From the NCBI GenBank assembly GCA_015060255.1, contig SUYV01000005.1, positions 1 through 58,266 of the forward strand: a DNA stretch of 58,266 nucleotides. Reading direction: 5' to 3'. This DNA comes from Bacteroidales bacterium. Its GTDB lineage: Bacteria > Bacteroidota > Bacteroidia > Bacteroidales > UBA932. Made by a program: the position numbers and the translations under genes. The notes beneath the pieces are model-generated. The model worked only from the letters and a program-made list of their open reading frames with translations, was not told the DNA's origin and made no database searches. Below, one piece after another: positions 36,320 through 46,056 of this stretch; within the stretch, counting starts at the first letter, position 1, and each line of letters opens with the position of its first letter.

Positions 36320-37572
36320 CAGATGACTATGTCTACGATTTTACCGATAAGTTCGGGGTCGTATGTCCTTGATATTCTTATGTAGTTGCCGGTATAGCCT
36401 TCCATCATGCCGTTCTTGTCGGTGCTTTCGAATAGGACCTTCTCGGCAACTCCCTTGTGTGCCTCAAGGAACTCCTGATGCAGCACGGTGCTCAGATCTT
36501 CGAGCATCTGCACCCTTTGGGTCTTGATGCTGTCCTGCACCTGGTCTTTTCTCGCTGCGGCAGGAGTGCCGGCGCGACGTGAGTAAGGGAATATGTGTAT
36601 GAATGCCGGCTTCACAACGTCCTTAAGGAAATTGTATGTCTCCATGAAAAGCTCGTCCGTCTCTCCAGGAAATCCTACAATGACATCAATTCCGAAGAAC
36701 ACCTTCGGACCTCCCGGCACTTCAGTCTTTTCTCTGATATACTGTATCTTATGAGCAAAGGCGGCGGTGTCGTATCTGCGTCCCATCTCCTTGAGTATGG
36801 TATCGCATCCTGACTGGAGAGGTATGTGATAATGGGGGAGGAACTTTGTTCCGGTCACGATCCAGTCAATCATATCTTCGGTAAGGAGGTTGGGCTCTAT
36901 TGATGAAATACGGTATCTCTCGATGCCTTCCACTTCATTGAGCTGCTTTATGAGCTCGAAGAATGTTTCACCTGTGGACTTGCCGAAGTCTCCTGTGTTC
37001 ACTCCGGTAAGAACGATCTCCTTGATGCCTTCGGCTGCGATCGCTTCCGCCTGGGGGATGATGTCAGCGATAGGTATGTTCCTGCTTTCTCCGCGTGCGT
37101 AAGGCACTGTGCAGTAGTGACATTTGTAGTCGCATCCGTCCTGCACCTTGAGGAATGAACGCGTCCTCTCACCGCTTGAATATGCGGGGAAGAACGTGCT
37201 GATGTCGTGTCCGCAACAGTCAGTCCCGGAGGTATTCTGTATGATATATGGTACGACCAGACTCTTTTCGGTCGCTCCGAACACGCGTACGACGCCTTCG
37301 ATTGCCTCGTAGTCTGCTCGTCTGAGTTGCGCCGAGCAACCCGTCACGAATATTCTGGCATGAGGGTTCTGTCTGTGCAGTTTTCTGATTATGTTGCGGC
37401 TCTTCTTGTCGGAATGCTCGGTGACAGTGCATGTGTTCACGACGAAGACATCTGCTCCCTTGCTCCATGGCACAGCCTCGAACCCCGCTTTCGAAAGTTC
37501 CCTCTCGTAAGTGGAAGTCTCAGCATAATTCAGCTTGCACCCCAATGTTATATATGCTATCTTAATGCTCAT
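36319..37572 (-). CDS. mtaB: tRNA (t6A37) methylthiotransferase MtaB
   Basis: A 417-residue radical-SAM methylthiotransferase. The N-terminal UPF0004 domain has TLGCKLNYAET and VVNTCTVTEHSDKKS cysteines, and the radical-SAM cluster is QDGCDYKCHYCTVPYARG. A TRAM domain lies at the C-terminus (about 365-417). It converts t6A37 to ms2t6A37 in ANN-decoding tRNAs. TsaD, which helps make t6A, is encoded about 6 kb away. Its start overlaps the folB 3' end by 11 bases. Confidence 0.95.
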   Translation of the reverse strand: MSIKIAYITLGCKLNYAETSTYERELSKAGFEAVPWSKGADVFVVNTCTVTEHSDKKSRNIIRKLHRQNPHARIFVTGCSAQLRRADYEAIEGVVRVFGATEKSLVVPYIIQNTSGTDCCGHDISTFFPAYSSGERTRSFLKVQDGCDYKCHYCTVPYARGESRNIPIADIIPQAEAIAAEGIKEIVLTGVNTGDFGKSTGETFFELIKQLNEVEGIERYRISSIEPNLLTEDMIDWIVTGTKFLPHYHIPLQSGCDTILKEMGRRYDTAAFAHKIQYIREKTEVPGGPKVFFGIDVIVGFPGETDELFMETYNFLKDVVKPAFIHIFPYSRRAGTPAAARKDQVQDSIKTQRVQMLEDLSTVLHQEFLEAHKGVAEKVLFESTDKNGMMEGYTGNYIRISRTYDPELIGKIVDIVI

Positions 37573-37927
37573 GATACATAGTTATTCTGGACCACTGGAC
37601 CACTCCGCTTACAGGTGGTCTCTTCTTCGACACCCTGACCGAGAACGACGTGAGCTGTGGAAACTTCTCCTCCAGCGCCCTCACGATCCTCCCCGCCACA
37701 TGCTCCAGCAGGTCAGATGGCTTTGCCATCTCCTCCTTTATGACTTCGTAGATTTCTGCATAATTCACAGCATTGCGCAGGTCGTCGCTTTCTGCTGCGG
37801 CTGACATGTCCATCTCCCCGCGGAAGTCCACGACAAAGTCGTTTCCGACAACCTTCTCGCGCTCAAGGCATCCGTGGTATGCCTTGAACTCCATGCCTTC
37901 CAGTTCTATTGTTCCTATGTTTTCCAT
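37562..37927 (-). CDS. folB: Dihydroneopterin aldolase
   Basis: The 121-residue protein is a typical FolB: IELEGMEFKAYHGCLEREK (with the conserved Tyr-His-Gly), VNYAEIYEVIKEEM, and the C-terminal VRVSKKRPPVSG. It converts dihydroneopterin to hydroxymethyldihydropterin in folate synthesis. It starts six bases after the RsmI-like gene. Confidence 0.93.
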   Translation of the reverse strand: MENIGTIELEGMEFKAYHGCLEREKVVGNDFVVDFRGEMDMSAAAESDDLRNAVNYAEIYEVIKEEMAKPSDLLEHVAGRIVRALEEKFPQLTSFSVRVSKKRPPVSGVVQWSRITMYHEH

Positions 37928-37933
37928 TCGCTG

Positions 37934-38644
37934 TTATGCCAATATCAGGAATACACATGGCCTTTTCCCAATGGTCAGGCCCTCCTTCTTCCATTCGGAT
38001 ACCTTCTTTGTCTTGATGTATGCGTCAGGCATTGTGATGTTGGCCGCCACGCATACCCTTGTCGAGGCGTTGCATACTGCAAGAATGTCCGCGAACAGCG
38101 AATCGTTCCTGTATGGCGTTTCGATGAGGATCTGGGTCTGCTTCAACTGCCCGGACACCTTCTCAAGCGTGCGTAGCCTGCTGCGACGCTCTTCGGTCTT
38201 CGCCGGGATATATCCGCAGAATGCGAAAGACTGTCCGTTCAGGCCCGAGGCCATCAGCGCCAGCATCAATGATGACGGTCCTACAGCCGGAACCACCTCG
38301 ATGCCGTGCCTGTGCGCCAGAGCGACCAGCTGAGCTCCCGGATCAGCTACTGCCGGTAATCCCGCTTCCGAAATCAGCGCTACATCTCCTGCTTCGAACA
38401 GCTTCAGATATCCTTCGATGGTTGCCTGGTCCGTGTGCTCGTTGAGCTCGAAGAACCTGAGCTCTCCGATCTTGCCTTTCAGACCTGCGCGCGAGAGGTA
38501 TCGCCTTGCCGTCCTGACCTCCTCTACGACGAAGGTCTTGAAACCCTCAAGCGAAGCCAGCACCGGCGCGGGGATTACTTCCGCAGGATCATTTTCCCCG
38601 AGAGGGGACGGAATCAGAAATAATTTACCTTTTCTTTCTGTCAT
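37934..38644 (-). CDS. RsmI-like SAM-dependent methyltransferase (tetrapyrrole methylase family)
   Basis: A 236-residue member of the tetrapyrrole methylase superfamily with RsmI-like blocks (EEVRTARRYLSRAG, LISEAGLPAVADPGAQLV, VPAVGPSSLMLALMASGLNG, ILIETPYRN). True RsmI 2'-O-methylates C1402 of 16S rRNA; this shorter, single-domain form is common in Bacteroidetes and may have a different target. It overlaps the end of the TamB-like gene by 20 bases. Confidence 0.88.
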   Translation of the reverse strand: MTERKGKLFLIPSPLGENDPAEVIPAPVLASLEGFKTFVVEEVRTARRYLSRAGLKGKIGELRFFELNEHTDQATIEGYLKLFEAGDVALISEAGLPAVADPGAQLVALAHRHGIEVVPAVGPSSLMLALMASGLNGQSFAFCGYIPAKTEERRSRLRTLEKVSGQLKQTQILIETPYRNDSLFADILAVCNASTRVCVAANITMPDAYIKTKKVSEWKKEGLTIGKRPCVFLILA

Positions 38645-41600
38645 TATCTGTATCTTCTGTTATTGTCAACTTAACCCTTTCGCCTTCCAGAATTGCTTCT
38701 TCCTCAAGTCGTTTGGCCTCCTGCCTCTTCTTCTTGCTTGAAAACAGATTCTTGAAGAATTGTCTGAAACTGTTGAACTCGGTCTGGTATGTAAGACCGA
38801 CACCGTTTCTTTGGGAATTGTCAAGGTAGTTGGTGTATGAATCTGCCGAATGTGAGAACAGATTCAGACGGAATGCACCTGATTTGTCGAGCTTGATTTC
38901 TATATCCAGGTCACCTACGACATCGGTCTGGCTGCTTCCGGAATTATATTGCTTGTTTCCGACGCTTCCGTTTACGACAACTCTGTTGTTGAACATCTGG
39001 GTGGAAACCGCCACGTCGAAGACATCATTTCCTTTCTCGTTTGGCTGGTAGTTCAAACCAAGGTCAACAGGAATGTTCAGTTTCTGCAGGATGTTGTTCA
39101 ACTGGCCGGCCATGACCTCGGTTACGTTTGAATAAAGCATGCTGGAGTTGTTGAAGATTCCAGATTGCTCGTCAGGCAGGAAACTGTTGGACAGAAGAAT
39201 TGAAAGGAACTGTTTCTGCACCTTGTCTTCTGTGCTCAATGCGCTTTCCACCCTTGATTTGATGGTAGGGTCCAGTTCCGGAATCTCGATTGAGAAAGCA
39301 AGTCTTGGATTCGCAATCTTGTCCGTTATCTTGATACCGCATTCTACGGTTCTTCTGTTTCCTACGGATGTCGTATCTGAGATGAGGGTGGAGAGAGATG
39401 CTTTGGTCTTGTATATCGCATCAATGTCAAGGCTGCTGTCAAGGATGTCTCCGTTGAATGTGACTGAGCTGCCGTCCTGGATTTCAAATTCCCTGTTTAC
39501 GAATCCGAGTGCCACGAATTTGTAGTTTCCTCCTGTCAGAGTATAGTCGCCGTTGATGTTGAAAACATCCTCAGCAACTTCCAGATCGATGGTGCCGTTT
39601 CCTCTTCCTGAGAGAACATGGCCGGATGCCTTGTCGATCTCGACAAATGCAGTGACGTCAGGATTGGCATTGACATGGAGATTGACCAGGAAGTCATTCT
39701 TGGATGTTTCCTTCTTTTCATAGTTGCTTACCATGATGTCGTACGGATCGATATATACTTCCTCTTTGATCTCCTTGAATTTCAGCAGGTTGGATCCTCC
39801 TGTGGTAGCACTCGATGATATCGGGATATGTAATTCACCTGTCTTGGCCGTCACGGCATCCACGTTAAGGGTCAATGTGCTTATTGGACCGGTGATGTTT
39901 ACATTTCCTGTTCCGAATATGTTTCCGTAGAATGATTCGCTTTGTCTTTCATTCAGATTGATGCCTTCTATTTCATTGACCTTTATCCTTGTGTCGAAGC
40001 TTATATCCTTGAAATTGTCCCAGTTGATGCTTCCTGATACGGTGCCGGTGCCGGTATATCGGTCTCTGATGTTTATCCTGTCAAAGAATACACCCGTCTG
40101 GTCGATATGGAAATCTCCGTCTGCATAATATGGCACATTCGTGAATGCAATGGTCAGCATTCCTTCTTCCAGTCTTGTACCATTGCTTGTGATTGCCAGA
40201 TTGTTAAGAGGACCATCTACAGATATGTCACCTGAGATGTATCCGCCCATTTCGCTGAAGATCTCATTGAGGAATGGATGGGCATATCCTACGTGAATCC
40301 TGTCAAGCGTTGCTGTGGCTTCCAATGACCGTGTCTTAGGAGTGTATCTTCCTCGTGCGTCAATGCTGCTGTTGCCATCGAGCTGGTTTCTGACGCTAAT
40401 GTCGAACCTTTCGAAATCCTCGTCCCATCGGCTGCCTATGTTGAGCTCTCCCAGAGGACGGCCCGCAAGGAGAGTCGAATCACATATCATGTCGACCAGG
40501 ATTCCTTTTGTCTTTAGCGGGGAAGTTATGCGTACGTTACCGGTTGCAGCTCCTCCAATGCCGAAGTCTTCCGGAAGGAGAGAATTGACGAGGGAGATAT
40601 CAAATCTGTTAAGATCCAAAGTAAGCGTGTCCACCTGTGTATCGGATGCCTTTCCGTAAAGTCTGATGCTCTGGTCGTCGCTGAGCAGTTCCACTGACGA
40701 CACGTCGATTCCACTTTTGTCGATTCGCAGATGTGATGGCTGGATCTTCCATTCGTTTGAATTGATGAAGAAGCGGGATGGGAGGAGATTGATGTCAAAT
40801 TCTGATATATCGTCCTTTCTCGTCAGATCGCCATGAACGATGAACTCTCCACGGTTCTCAAGTTCACTCTTGTTGTCGTATGTATATCCTAAACCTACAT
40901 GGTTGTTGTCTGCAAGGATTCGTATGTCGTTGTCTTTTATCATGAGTGATGCAACCTGAATCTCATCGCTGTGCAGAGTGCCGTTGAAGCTGTCATCATT
41001 GTTGTTGATGTTGAATGTGAAATTCTTGATGTATTGCTTCATGAATGCAACTCTCTGTGAATTGAGCGATGCATTCAGCCTTCCGCGGTCATTGATCCTT
41101 ACAGACAGTTCTGTGTTGTCGGCTATGAACATTCCAGGCAAGACGAAATTAAGTACGCTTCCCATATTGCTGAACTGGAAATCGAGATTGTACCTGTTTC
41201 CCACCCATTCGTATGAGGCGTCTTCAAAGAGTGCCGGAAGTTCCTTCTTGAGTGTTACGTTGCTGAGTTCCTTGATGAATTCCGTAACTGGCGCAGTTCC
41301 TGTGAACGAGCCTTGTGCGAAATTGGAGCTCAATCTCATTCTGTAGGTGTTGTTTCTGCTTGAGGATGTCAGGTTGATGAGACCGACTTCGGATGTGCCC
41401 TTGCTGTTTGTGAGCTTGAGGTTATCCACTGTGATATCTCCATAGATGTCTCCATTAGGAGTCCTTCTGAAGTCCGCGCTGGTTACAAGGCTTACGTTTG
41501 ATTTGTCACGCTTGTCGATGTTCAGAGCGTTGAGGTTTGCATGTCCTAAAATGGCGTAGAAACGGTATAGTGCATTCTGAGTCTTTCTTGAGATGCCGAA

Positions 41601-43217
41601 CCTTCCTTGGAAAATGAAATTGAGATTCGGGTCGTCACAAGTGATTCTACCGTCGAATGCTTCTGCCGACACGTCTCCTTCTCCATATATCTTGGTGTAA
41701 TCATAGCCATAAATATGGAGTTTGTCAACGTTGAACGAGTTTATTGCAGCGCTTGACGGCGTATCACCGTTGCCGATGATTCCGTCGATGTCTGCTCTGA
41801 TGCTTGCTTCTCCGATAAGGTCAGTTCCGATTACGGTACCGATGTCAAGATCCCTGGTGTCAACCTTTCCTGAAATTCCGATAGGGGAGTTTTCGGCTAG
41901 GATGTTCTTGAGGTTTACATTCGCCGACATCGTTCCTTCTCTGTATCTGATATCGGAGTTTATGTCCATGTCATTCAGTAGTCCTTCTGTCTCGGCGTTG
42001 ATCAGGAATGACTCTCCGGGAGCAAATCTGCTGAGGTCCAGTTCCCCTTCCTTCATCCATTCGCTTACGAAACCGCTTATCCCTTTGCTTGTGACCTTGA
42101 AATCATTGATCCTTGCCTTGAGTCTGGCATTCTCGATTTCAGGAATTCCAACTATGCGTCCGTTTACAGTACCTGAGAATCCCCCCTGCGCCGAGGCTAC
42201 CTTCATGTCCCTGATGCTGAAATCGCTCACGGTTCCGAAAAACTCGCCGGTGTTTGCCTCGATCCTCAATCTGTTCCCAGCAAGTTGAGGGGCAAAATAC
42301 TCGATTGTCCTGAAATCGACGGTACTCTCTTTGATTTCAGCATCCATCCTGACTTCCTCTATGTAGTTCGAGAAAGCCTTGATGTTTGCATAGCTCATCA
42401 TGTAGAGAGGAAGATTTACGTCAGACCAAGGATCGGTCAGGTGAAGGTCTTCGACTATCGTCTTGCCATTGCCGACACGCGCAGTTCCGGAGATGTCGTG
42501 GCATATGTATCCGGACTTCTCGACGAAAGACAGTCTGTTCAGGTCTCCGGACATCACACCTCCCTTGAATTGGAGTTCTGATGCCGACAGGTCTATCCGG
42601 TTTATTTCCAGGTCATTCCAGTTTATTCCACCTCGGAATGGAGTCTTGTCAGTTTTGTAATTCTTTAGTCTGAATGTAAAATCCTTGATTTCCGCTCTTC
42701 TTATATGGAAAAGTTCTTTGTCGCTTTTCTTCTTTTCCGTCTTTTTCTTGATGCGGAAGATCTTGGATATGTTGTCTATGTTACCCTTGGAGGACATCGG
42801 CCAATCCTCCAGGACAAGGTTCATTTCAGCGTTCTTTACAGTCACCTTGTCAAGGTGTATGCAGTCTGATTCGGTAAGATTCTTCAATGAAAGATTGACT
42901 ATGACATATTTTGCCTTGAACAAGGTGTCGATGACAGGTTGGCTTGGATCTGACGGATCAGAAGCCGGATTGCGGTCTGTGATAGCGATATTCTTCAGAA
43001 CCAGAGTGGTGAATGGCTTGAAGTGAATCCTGTCGAATGTGATGTCTCCATCGATCTTGCCTGAAAGCATTTCTATTGCCCGGTCAGCTACATATGTCTG
43101 TACCATTGGCGTCTGGAAAGCCAGAGCCAAGGCAATGATGACTGAAGTAATGGAAACGAATATCAGCCAGAATATTTTCAGAGCCTTTTTTATAGTGGAG
43201 ATGTTTTTATTGTCCAA
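38625..43217 (-). CDS. TamB-like translocation/assembly module (DUF490) protein
   Basis: A very long (1530-residue) envelope protein with one N-terminal membrane anchor (IFWLIFVSITSVIIALALAF) and a long beta-rich body, ending in a DUF490 domain (GLNYQPNEKGNDVFDVAVST near the end, then a Lys/Glu-rich tail). TamB-like proteins bridge inner and outer membranes in lipid or protein transport. There is no ATG ahead of the anchor except in a frame that would include an unlikely Cys/Tyr-rich leader (to 43376) and cross the -7 element, so the TTG at 43217 is used. The -7 element ends four bases upstream. First gene of an operon with RsmI-like, folB, mtaB and the MBL hydrolase. Confidence 0.88.
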   Translation of the reverse strand: MDNKNISTIKKALKIFWLIFVSITSVIIALALAFQTPMVQTYVADRAIEMLSGKIDGDITFDRIHFKPFTTLVLKNIAITDRNPASDPSDPSQPVIDTLFKAKYVIVNLSLKNLTESDCIHLDKVTVKNAEMNLVLEDWPMSSKGNIDNISKIFRIKKKTEKKKSDKELFHIRRAEIKDFTFRLKNYKTDKTPFRGGINWNDLEINRIDLSASELQFKGGVMSGDLNRLSFVEKSGYICHDISGTARVGNGKTIVEDLHLTDPWSDVNLPLYMMSYANIKAFSNYIEEVRMDAEIKESTVDFRTIEYFAPQLAGNRLRIEANTGEFFGTVSDFSIRDMKVASAQGGFSGTVNGRIVGIPEIENARLKARINDFKVTSKGISGFVSEWMKEGELDLSRFAPGESFLINAETEGLLNDMDINSDIRYREGTMSANVNLKNILAENSPIGISGKVDTRDLDIGTVIGTDLIGEASIRADIDGIIGNGDTPSSAAINSFNVDKLHIYGYDYTKIYGEGDVSAEAFDGRITCDDPNLNFIFQGRFGISRKTQNALYRFYAILGHANLNALNIDKRDKSNVSLVTSADFRRTPNGDIYGDITVDNLKLTNSKGTSEVGLINLTSSSRNNTYRMRLSSNFAQGSFTGTAPVTEFIKELSNVTLKKELPALFEDASYEWVGNRYNLDFQFSNMGSVLNFVLPGMFIADNTELSVRINDRGRLNASLNSQRVAFMKQYIKNFTFNINNNDDSFNGTLHSDEIQVASLMIKDNDIRILADNNHVGLGYTYDNKSELENRGEFIVHGDLTRKDDISEFDINLLPSRFFINSNEWKIQPSHLRIDKSGIDVSSVELLSDDQSIRLYGKASDTQVDTLTLDLNRFDISLVNSLLPEDFGIGGAATGNVRITSPLKTKGILVDMICDSTLLAGRPLGELNIGSRWDEDFERFDISVRNQLDGNSSIDARGRYTPKTRSLEATATLDRIHVGYAHPFLNEIFSEMGGYISGDISVDGPLNNLAITSNGTRLEEGMLTIAFTNVPYYADGDFHIDQTGVFFDRINIRDRYTGTGTVSGSINWDNFKDISFDTRIKVNEIEGINLNERQSESFYGNIFGTGNVNITGPISTLTLNVDAVTAKTGELHIPISSSATTGGSNLLKFKEIKEEVYIDPYDIMVSNYEKKETSKNDFLVNLHVNANPDVTAFVEIDKASGHVLSGRGNGTIDLEVAEDVFNINGDYTLTGGNYKFVALGFVNREFEIQDGSSVTFNGDILDSSLDIDAIYKTKASLSTLISDTTSVGNRRTVECGIKITDKIANPRLAFSIEIPELDPTIKSRVESALSTEDKVQKQFLSILLSNSFLPDEQSGIFNNSSMLYSNVTEVMAGQLNNILQKLNIPVDLGLNYQPNEKGNDVFDVAVSTQMFNNRVVVNGSVGNKQYNSGSSQTDVVGDLDIEIKLDKSGAFRLNLFSHSADSYTNYLDNSQRNGVGLTYQTEFNSFRQFFKNLFSSKKKRQEAKRLEEEAILEGERVKLTITEDTDNDRKKR

Positions 43218-43221
43218 CTTG

Positions 43222-43229
43222 CAAAAATA
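43222..43229 (-). promoter_or_regulatory. -7 promoter element of the TamB-like operon
   Basis: TATTTTTG on the minus strand ends four bases before the TTG start. A plus-strand TATTTTTG at 43253-43260 is the likely -7 element of tsaD. Confidence 0.5.
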
Positions 43230-43314
43230 GTAAAAATATCGGATAAAATCCGTATTTTTGCCACCGGATATGCAAAGCATATAGCATGCCTGATTAAAAG
43301 AAACAATAAGACAT

Positions 43315-44337
43315 ATGGCAGACATAATACTTGGAATCGAATCATCATGCGACGACACCTCTGCGGCGGTCATCAAGGACGGCTATCTCCTGTCCAATGT
43401 GCTGGCCAGCCAGGATGTCCACAAAGCTTATGGAGGAGTGATTCCGGAACTTGCTTCAAGAGCGCATCAAGTGAATATAGTACCTGTTGTAAGTGAGGCG
43501 ATCACGCGTGCTGGCATCAAGCCGTCCGACATCACGGCTATTGCTTTTACACGCGGCCCCGGACTGCTCGGCTCCCTTCTGGTGGGAACCTCTTTCGCAA
43601 AAGGCCTTGCCATGGCGCTTGACAAGCCGCTGGTCGAGGTGAATCATCTTCAGGGCCATATCCTGGCGAATTTCATAAAGCAGTATGACGGCGAAAACCG
43701 TCAGCCGGAGTTCCCGTATCTGTGTCTGCTCGTGTCGGGAGGCAATTCGCAGATCGTACGTGTAAACAGTCCTCTTGAATATGAAATCCTGGGCCAGACC
43801 ATTGATGATGCAGTGGGAGAAGCATTTGACAAATGTTCGAAGATGATGGGGCTCGGATATCCTGGCGGACCGATTGTGGACCGTCTTGCAAAGGAGGGAG
43901 ATCCATTGAAATACAAGTTCGCAAAGCCGCATATTCCCGGATTTGACTACAGTTTCAGCGGCATAAAGACCTCGCTTCTCTATTTTGTCCGTGATCAGAT
44001 GGCAATTGATCCGGAATTCATGGAGAAGAACAAGGCAGACATATGCGCAAGCTTCCAGAAGGCGCTCATAGACATCCTCATGGACAAGCTGATAAAGGCG
44101 GCAAAGCATACCGGCATAAAGCAGATCACCATCGGAGGCGGTGTGTCGGCCAACAGCGGGCTGCGCGCCCGTATCGAAGAGGAGGGACGCAAGCGCGGCT
44201 GGACGACATTCCTGCCGGAGTTCAAGTTCACCACTGACAATGCAGCGATGATTGCCATTGCCGGATGGTTCCATTACCAGAACGGCGAACGCGCCTCTCT
44301 TGATGTCGCACCAGTATCCCGCCTCGCCGAATTCTAG
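43315..44337 (+). CDS. tsaD: tRNA N6-adenosine threonylcarbamoyltransferase
   Basis: The 340-residue protein has the Kae1/TsaD signatures: GIESSCDDTSAAVI, VIPELASRAHQVNI (metal His), VNHLQGHILANF, LVSGGNSQIV, GEAFDKCSKMMGLGYPGGP and GGGVSANSGLR. It transfers threonylcarbamoyl to A37 of ANN-decoding tRNAs; MtaB then thiolates the product. The leader (43261-43314) holds a small ATATGC-AAA-GCATAT hairpin. Divergent from the TamB-like operon. Confidence 0.97.
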   Translation: MADIILGIESSCDDTSAAVIKDGYLLSNVLASQDVHKAYGGVIPELASRAHQVNIVPVVSEAITRAGIKPSDITAIAFTRGPGLLGSLLVGTSFAKGLAMALDKPLVEVNHLQGHILANFIKQYDGENRQPEFPYLCLLVSGGNSQIVRVNSPLEYEILGQTIDDAVGEAFDKCSKMMGLGYPGGPIVDRLAKEGDPLKYKFAKPHIPGFDYSFSGIKTSLLYFVRDQMAIDPEFMEKNKADICASFQKALIDILMDKLIKAAKHTGIKQITIGGGVSANSGLRARIEEEGRKRGWTTFLPEFKFTTDNAAMIAIAGWFHYQNGERASLDVAPVSRLAEF

Positions 44338-44340
44338 AGT

Positions 44341-44516
44341 TCATACCCTTCGTCAAATAAAGGGATAATGTTAAAGAAATGGAGCGTAGCGATAGTAAGT
44401 CCCTTCCCCGAGGGAAGGGATTTAGGGATGGGGTAACGTATAGGATTTCATATCCTGCTCGCCCTCGAAAATAGTAATGTCATACCCTTCGTCAAATAAA
44501 GGGATAATGTTAAAGA
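44341..44516 (+). repeat. 37-bp direct repeats flanking a hairpin-bearing insert
   Basis: Positions 44341-44377 and 44480-44516 are identical over 37 bases. Each copy contains an internal CCCTT/AAGGG inverted repeat. Between them lies a perfect nine-base-pair hairpin (44400-44420). The second copy ends just before the start codon at 44518 and supplies its leader. This looks like a small intergenic repeat element inserted upstream of the FAD gene with duplication of its target. Confidence 0.85.
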
Positions 44517-44517
44517 T

Positions 44518-46056
44518 ATGAAAGAAATAGAAGTAACCTGCAAACTTGGCAAAGAGCTCACTGCAGACGAAATCCAGACAGCTGCTGTGAAGGCCCTCGG
44601 AGTATCTCCGAAGATCAGGCAGCAGCTTAAATACAGGATCGTGCGTCGTTCCATAGATGCACGCAACGATATCCTATATCGATATAAAGTGGAGGTGTAT
44701 AAGCCTGAAGAGGTTATGCCGGAATATGTCCTGGAGGAATACAAAGATGTGTCGTCTGCAGAGCCGGTAGTCATCATCGGAGCAGGTCCTGCCGGCATGT
44801 TTGCCGCTCTGCGACTCCTGATGAAAGGTCTCAAGCCTGTAATCCTTGAGCGTGGAAAGGATGTGCACCAGCGTAAGTTCGACATGGCAAAGCTTTCGAC
44901 GGAGGGAGTTGTAGACCCTGATTCCAACTATTGCTTCGGTGAAGGAGGCGCAGGTACATTCTCAGACGGAAAGCTGTATACACGTTCATCAAAGAGGGGA
45001 GACATCCGTGAAGTCCTCCATCAGCTTGTGCGCTTCGGCGCTGACCCGTCCATCCTCATAGACGCGCATCCGCATATCGGCAGCGACAAGCTCCCGATCG
45101 TAGTGGAGAACATACGCAAATGCATCATCGAACATGGAGGCGAATACCATTTCGATTCACGGGTTACCGACATTACCAGACGTCCGGACGGCCAGTTTGA
45201 CGTTGAGGTCAACGGCGCTTCTGTCATTTACACATCACGTAAGGTGATACTTGCCACAGGTCATTCCGCACGCGACATCTACGAGATGTTCGACCGCAAG
45301 GGCTGGGCCATCCAGGCGAAGGGATTCGCCCTTGGAGTTCGTGTGGAGCATCCTCAGTCTCTGATCAACAAGATCCAGTATCATGGCAAGTATCAGCCAT
45401 ACATGCCGACTGCGGAATACTCTTTCGTGACCCAGGTCCTTGACAGGGGAGTGTTCTCATTCTGCATGTGCCCGGGAGGAATCCTTGTACCTGCGGCGAC
45501 CGCTTCCGGCGAACTCGTGCTCAATGGTATGTCAAACTCACAGCGCAACTCCAAGTGGGCAAACTCCGGAGTTGTGGTACAGATCGAGCCGGAAGATTTT
45601 CCTGAATATGCCCAATATGGCCCTCTCGCCCTCCTTCAGTTCCAGAAGGATATCGAAAGGAAGATGTTCGAATATACGGGTTCATTGAAGGCGCCTGCAC
45701 AGAGAATGATGGACTTCTGCCGCCGCATACCGTCAAGCGGCCTTCCGCAGACATCATATCATCCGGGAGCAGTCAACGCTCCGCTTCACGAAATGCTCCC
45801 TGAGCATGTCTCGCTGAGGCTGAAATATGCCTTCCCGGAGATAGGAAACAAGAAGATGCACGGTTACTATACAAACGATGCTCTTCTCCTAGGAGTAGAG
45901 TCCCGCACATCATCTCCGGTCCGTATCCCGCGCGACCCTGAAACCCTCGAGCACGTTGACATCGCCGGCCTCTACCCATGCGGCGAAGGTGCAGGCTATG
46001 CCGGAGGCATCGTGTCCTCGGCCCTCGATGGCATCAACTGTGCCGCTAAAATATAA
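44518..46056 (+). CDS. FAD-dependent dehydrogenase-like protein (COG2509 type)
   Basis: The 512-residue protein has an N-terminal 75-residue domain, then an FAD-binding Rossmann motif VVIIGAGPAGMFAALRLLMKG, the family block NYCFGEGGAGTFSDGKLYTR and a C-terminal GEGAGYAGGIVSSALDG that closes the FAD site. These uncharacterised FAD dehydrogenases are widespread in bacteria; no substrate is known. It is cytosolic, having no signal peptide. The next gene starts in its stop codon (TAATG). Its upstream region is the repeat element described separately. Confidence 0.92.
   Translation: MKEIEVTCKLGKELTADEIQTAAVKALGVSPKIRQQLKYRIVRRSIDARNDILYRYKVEVYKPEEVMPEYVLEEYKDVSSAEPVVIIGAGPAGMFAALRLLMKGLKPVILERGKDVHQRKFDMAKLSTEGVVDPDSNYCFGEGGAGTFSDGKLYTRSSKRGDIREVLHQLVRFGADPSILIDAHPHIGSDKLPIVVENIRKCIIEHGGEYHFDSRVTDITRRPDGQFDVEVNGASVIYTSRKVILATGHSARDIYEMFDRKGWAIQAKGFALGVRVEHPQSLINKIQYHGKYQPYMPTAEYSFVTQVLDRGVFSFCMCPGGILVPAATASGELVLNGMSNSQRNSKWANSGVVVQIEPEDFPEYAQYGPLALLQFQKDIERKMFEYTGSLKAPAQRMMDFCRRIPSSGLPQTSYHPGAVNAPLHEMLPEHVSLRLKYAFPEIGNKKMHGYYTNDALLLGVESRTSSPVRIPRDPETLEHVDIAGLYPCGEGAGYAGGIVSSALDGINCAAKI

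Noticed and set aside
44377..44475. 31-codon frame starting at an ATG inside the repeat element
   Set aside because: It lies wholly within the palindromic repeat, is rich in repeat-derived residues and has no ribosome site.
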